Assembly (NCBI GenBank): GCA_015143295.1
Contig: CM026551.1
Span: 49,402,034-49,466,033 of the forward strand
Source of the DNA: Tetracentron sinense
Taxonomy: Eukaryota; Streptophyta; Magnoliopsida; Trochodendrales; Trochodendraceae
Length of the DNA: 64,000 nucleotides
Direction of reading: 5' to 3'
Below are positions 60,503 through 64,000 of this stretch, piece by piece (the stretch's first letter is position 1; every line of letters begins with the position of its first letter). Below the pieces are notes generated by a model. It was not told the DNA's origin and did not search any database. It saw nothing but the letters and a program-made list of their open reading frames with translations. The position numbers were made by a program, and so were the translations under genes.

Positions 60503-60618
60503 GCTAGCCCTACTCTCAGAAAATCTCTACTCTCAACCAGAAACCAACACATCTCCATGCTTTCAATCAAAAACCAACACCTGTCAGGTGTTGGTTTTTA
60601 GCTAAGAGTAGGGCTAGC
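60503..60618. repeat. Short hairpin MITE
   Basis: 'gctagccctactctc...aaccaacac' is inverted as 'gtgttggttttt...gagtagggctagc' within 116 bp, so the single strand can fold almost completely. Half of a similar copy is at 44655-44702. Confidence 0.65.
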
Positions 60619-60839
60619 AGTAGCAGGCCTCAAGTACTTTTCTTTTGTCTCCAACCTGGTATTTAGGGGGTATTTGGTAGCAGTAATAGCTCTTTGGATA
60701 AGAGTTTCAAGTATTATGAGGGATTTGGAGCATTGGACTAGGTCATGTAGGGCCAAACATATTATTATATAGAAAAAATGGGGAACATTTACATCATAAT
60801 AACTTTGTTCCTATATAGTTACATATTATTGTTGAACCC

Positions 60840-61200
60840 CAAGGTTAGTGAATCTTAACTATAGTTAATAGGGGTTAAAAGGGACACATGTTGACCTGTA
60901 GGTGCGATTGAACTCTTATCCCCGCGTTCAATCGCAATTGGCTGTGATTCAATCTCTCTACTTTGGGGATTTACCACCCCCAAAATGAGGGGTGCACCTT
61001 CCCTACTTGAGGAGTGGGACGTATGGCATTGGTCCCACAGGTCAACACATGTCCCTTTTAACATTCCTTAACTGTGGTTAAGATTCGTTAACCCTTAGGG
61101 TTTGACTATCTAACCTTGGTATTAGAAAAAAAAATTACCCTAAAGGTTAAAACTTGTTAACTAGAATTTAAAAGGCATTTAAAGAGGCTTTGTGAGTGGC
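60840..61200. repeat. Foldback MITEs upstream of the GDSL gene
   Basis: 60840-60960 is one arm ('gttaaaagggacacatgttg' plus the 'gcgattgaactc' hairpin). 61044-61200 is a complete copy ('acacatgtcccttttaacat' to 'ggctttgtgagtggcc', same subfamily as 15028). The second ends 174 bp before the TATA box, so its 'ctgtggttaagattcg' motif lies in the probable promoter. Confidence 0.6.
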
Positions 61201-61374
61201 CATCAAGATTTGTTATGGCGAGGTCCAGACCAAATCCGGTCTCCACTATCTGATATTAATGCATAGACCAATTCCCTCAGCCGTATAAGTGAAGATATGG
61301 AATTAGTCCATCTTTGTCTACTCTCTCATTCTTTTGACATTCCCTATTAATCTTAGCTTCACTTCCTTCCCCTC

Positions 61375-61383
61375 TATATATAT
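61375..61383 (+). promoter_or_regulatory. TATA box of the GDSL gene
   Basis: TATATATAT sits 82-90 bp before the ATG at 61465. It is followed by a pyrimidine-rich leader ('cccctttccttcttctactt'), as usual for plant leaders. Confidence 0.6.
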
Positions 61384-61464
61384 CACCCTTATCTTTCAAT
61401 TTTCTCATAACGCCCCTTTCCTTCTTCTACTTCTCTCATTCTTGCTTCTTACTTACTAGCTCTA

Positions 61465-63380
61465 ATGGCTGGTGAGCTTAAGAAATTATGGGTGCTACTG
61501 TCACTGCGTGTGCTGTTGTCGGTGTCGGGCTCGTGGTCTGGGGTTCGAGCCCAGACCCAAGCCCAAGTTCCTTGCTACTTCGTCTTTGGAGACTCCTTGG
61601 TCGATAATGGCAATAATAATGCAATTTCTTCCTTGGCTAAAGCCAATTACCGGCCTTACGGTATTGACTTCCCCAGAGGACCTACTGGGAGGTTTTGCAA
61701 TGGTCGCACTACAGCCGATGTCTTTGGTGAGTTCCATACATCTCTCTCTTATTCATCCACGGGCCAAAATTGGGCCTCATCAAAACCCCTTTTTTTTTTT
61801 TACCAGTAATCAAACATAAATATAATAAAAAAGATAGCAAGGATACTGGAAAAGAACAAATGCACAAAGCAGAGTTTATAAGCAAATAAACTCAGCACAC
61901 CAAGAAAAACATCAAATTCCTGACTTCTAGCCTAAGAAGAACCCCGGCCCTCCCAAACTGAATTTAGTCCAACACTTCCCGAAGCTCCTTCCTTTTTGAG
62001 TTTAGGCTCGCCCACGCCAAAGCAACCAACTGAATCTTAGCACAGATACGGAATTGAGAAAAGGAAGAATCTTCAAACACTCCATGATTCCTCTTTATTT
62101 TAAAGAAGTACATTTGTTATATGATTAGATCATGATCATCTGATTGAGATGATCATTCTTTGGCAAGCTGCGACTTTGAAGGCGTCCAATCGATTAAACA
62201 AAGCGATTGATATCCATTTGTATCATAAGTATATATAAACAATAGGAAATCTATGTCATTTTTAGATTTATTTATATATCACCTAAAGTCTATTACACTG
62301 CTACTCTTATAATTATCAAACATTCCCTTGCTAATCAAACATATTACTAATGTGCAGCTCAACTTTTGGGTTTCGATAATTTCATTCCACCTTATGCAAC
62401 GACAAGAGGCCAAGATGTACTCAAAGGCGTGAATTACGCATCGGCTGCTGCTGGTATAAGAGATGAAACTGGGCAGCAATTGGTAATTAATTAACCTCGC
62501 TTTCGCTAATCATAGTGGTCCTTCTTGTGGGTCGGATTAGTTCTTATATATTTTACCTTCTCACAGGGTGCTCGGTTAGTATGAACAGGCAGCTAAGGAA
62601 TTACAAAAATACGGTATCACAAATTGTAAACATACTAGGTGATGAGAATTCGGCAGCAGATTATCTAAGCAAGTGCATCTATTCGGTTGGAATGGGTAGT
62701 AATGACTACCTTAACAACTACTTCATGCCCCAGATTTACTCAACAAGCTGCCGTTACACCCCAGAACAATACGCCGACGTTCTTATTAAACAATATTCAA
62801 AGCAATTAAGGGTCCGTAATATTATTTTTTTCATATATATATATATATATAGTATTAGTATCTGTTAGTGGGTTAAGGCCTAGCATTTTGAAGCTTGGTA
62901 AAGGGTGGCAAGACAACCAATTTAATGCACCCCTCTGGATTGGATCCTAGAACCTACCCCAAGAGGGGGAGATACACTACCACTGGGACAAGCCCACGGT
63001 GTATCCAGAATAGCTTGTTGTACATGATAATGATAATGAGGCTTTTGTGTTTAACTATTTGCACCTCTAATTATAAACCAATTAAGTTAAAATTAGTTGG
63101 TTTTCTGCTGTTTCTTGATTCTAGACTTGGTACAAATATGGAGCAAGGAAGGTGGTCCTGATAGGAGTGAGTCAGATAGGGTGCAGCCCAAGCGAATTGG
63201 CTCAGTTTAGCCCCAACGGCACTGCCTGTGTAGAGAGAATCAACAGAGCAAACCAGCTTTTCAATATCAGGCTTAAATCTCTCGTCGACAATTTCAACAA
63301 AAATCTAGCAGACGCCAAATTTATCTACGTGAATGCTTACGGGATTTTTCAGGATCTATTGGAAAATCCTTCATCTTTTG
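61465..63380 (+). CDS. GDSL esterase/lipase, 3'-partial, with an apparent frameshift
   Basis: Secreted SGNH-fold hydrolase. Exons: 61465-61726, 62358-62482, 62567-62811, 63125-63380; donors are GTGAGT, GTAATT, GTCCGT (weak) and GTAGAT. A signal peptide (about residues 1-30) precedes block I 'FVFGDSLVDNGNNN' with nucleophile S44. Block II is 'VNYASAAAGIRDETG', block III 'VGMGSNDYLNNYF'; 'ARKVVLIGVSQIGCSPSEL' lies in exon 4. The last exon, with 'CCG.GR', the catalytic D..H and the C-terminus, is not seen before 64000. Oddity: exon 2 ends in phase 0, but exon 3 is open only one base out of step. In phase, 'GGTGCTCGGTTAGTATGA' hits a stop; adding one base after CGG would give the family's G-A-R-I-S-M. 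Either one base is missing in the assembly or the gene is a young pseudogene. Exons otherwise look well conserved. Substrate unknown. Confidence 0.85.
61789..62070 (-). repeat. Possible 3' end of a LINE inserted in intron 1
   Basis: On the minus strand a GC-richer stretch (62060 to 61920) leads to an A-run at 61801-61790 (seen as T on the plus strand), as for a reverse-transcribed insertion. No target duplication was found, and no domain is long enough to be certain. Confidence 0.35.
62880..63005 (-). repeat. SINE-related sequence in intron 3 of the GDSL gene
   Basis: In reverse orientation it reads 'gggcttgtcccagtggtagt', the box A head of the SINE at 57643, followed by 'ggtaggttctaggatccaat' at the box B position. 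Ends and target duplication are not clear. Confidence 0.5.
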
Positions 63381-63682
63381 GTAGATAATCTCAATTATAT
63401 GTATATTTTTTTTTCGTAGGAGAGCCATGGAAACAACATTTCGAAAGAAGTAATGGCATTTCAGCCCATCGACATGGAATTATGGAAACCCCATGGGAGT
63501 TCTCCCACCAAAAATAGTGATCTTGTTTGGTGATGGTAACCATTTGATATGCTGCTTTCTATCAATCATGGTTATGATCTTCCAATTCCTCGTTCGGATA
63601 TATGACACAAAAGATCTCCAAGGGGAAATCCATCCTTCATTCATTTACCCTTATGCCATCAGCAGATCATGGTTATTGTCTG

Positions 63683-64000
63683 GGTCGGAGCCACATGGGG
63701 CCGGGCGGGCTCAAGCCCCCCTAAGGAAATTTTTTGGGTAGCATTAACTGCCAGGGAAAAAAATATTTGGTCGAATGCCGATCCTCATTAATTAGTCGAT
63801 GTCCCCCTTTTAAACACCAATGAGGGCATAGGCATGGGCAAAAGGGCATTTTTACGTCCCCTGATTTTTTTTGAATTAAAAAAAAAAAAAAGTTTTGTAG
63901 GAGAGCAGCAATCCGTCAACTTAATATATATATTCTTTACAATCAGAGGAGATGACCCACGAAATTAGCCCTCAAAAAAACAAATTGGGGCCTATGCCCC
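63683..64000. repeat. hAT-like element, left part, running off the window
   Basis: It begins 'ggtcggagccacatggggcc', the terminus type of the 11204 family, and continues with 'caagcccccctaagg' and 'aaaacaaattggggcctatgcccc'. It lies in the intron (or gene end) after GDSL exon 4. Between 63381 and 63682 no fifth exon was found. Confidence 0.5.

Overview
This window is nuclear DNA from a flowering plant, most likely not a grass. The evidence is AT-rich intergenic sequence, a plastid petB fragment inserted in nuclear DNA, an Ogre/Tat-type Ty3/gypsy element with a tRNA-Arg-like primer site, Tourist and hAT MITEs, a plant-style GDSL lipase gene and a RICESLEEPER-type hAT-derived gene. I cannot name the species. 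A run of 100 N at 49885-49984 is an assembly gap. No CRISPR array, operon or bacterial feature is present.

Only two host genes can be supported. (1) A minus-strand BED zinc-finger/hAT-dimerisation protein has coding exons at 17680-19678 and 17534-17589. It has a spliced C-terminus and a probable 3 kb intron in the 5' UTR, leading to a telo-box-bearing leader near 22.7-22.87 kb. (2) A plus-strand GDSL esterase/lipase starts at 61465 and runs off the window. Four of its expected five exons are visible, and one exon carries an apparent 1-bp frameshift.

The rest is a layered transposon landscape. From 4.4 to 7.9 kb a long-TIR (Mutator-like) element carries a captured piece of a P-type Ca2+-ATPase gene, and a solo LTR sits inside the captured piece. 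A second LTR of that family is a solo LTR at 30.8-33.2 kb. At 24.8-28.4 kb lies a 3.6 kb solo LTR of the Ogre/Tat family. At 49.98-56.74 kb the same family has an LTR with primer site, ORF1 and gag start, cut by the assembly gap. A second Mutator-like element with about 270-bp TIRs and a transposase N-terminal remnant occupies 38.4-41.3 kb. Numerous MITEs fill the gaps, many with clear target-site duplications.

The most distinctive signal is a family of foldback repeats built on TTAACC/GGTTAA (core 'GTGGTTAAGATTCA'), with more than a dozen copies in 64 kb. The unrelated Ogre-type LTRs are also studded with the palindrome TTAACCATGGTTAA. These motifs resemble the GT-1 (trihelix) box. Another unusual object is a Tourist-type MITE (42842-44038) swollen by about 800 bp of GTG-rich trinucleotide repeat. 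All boundaries were read by eye; no alignment or database search was run.
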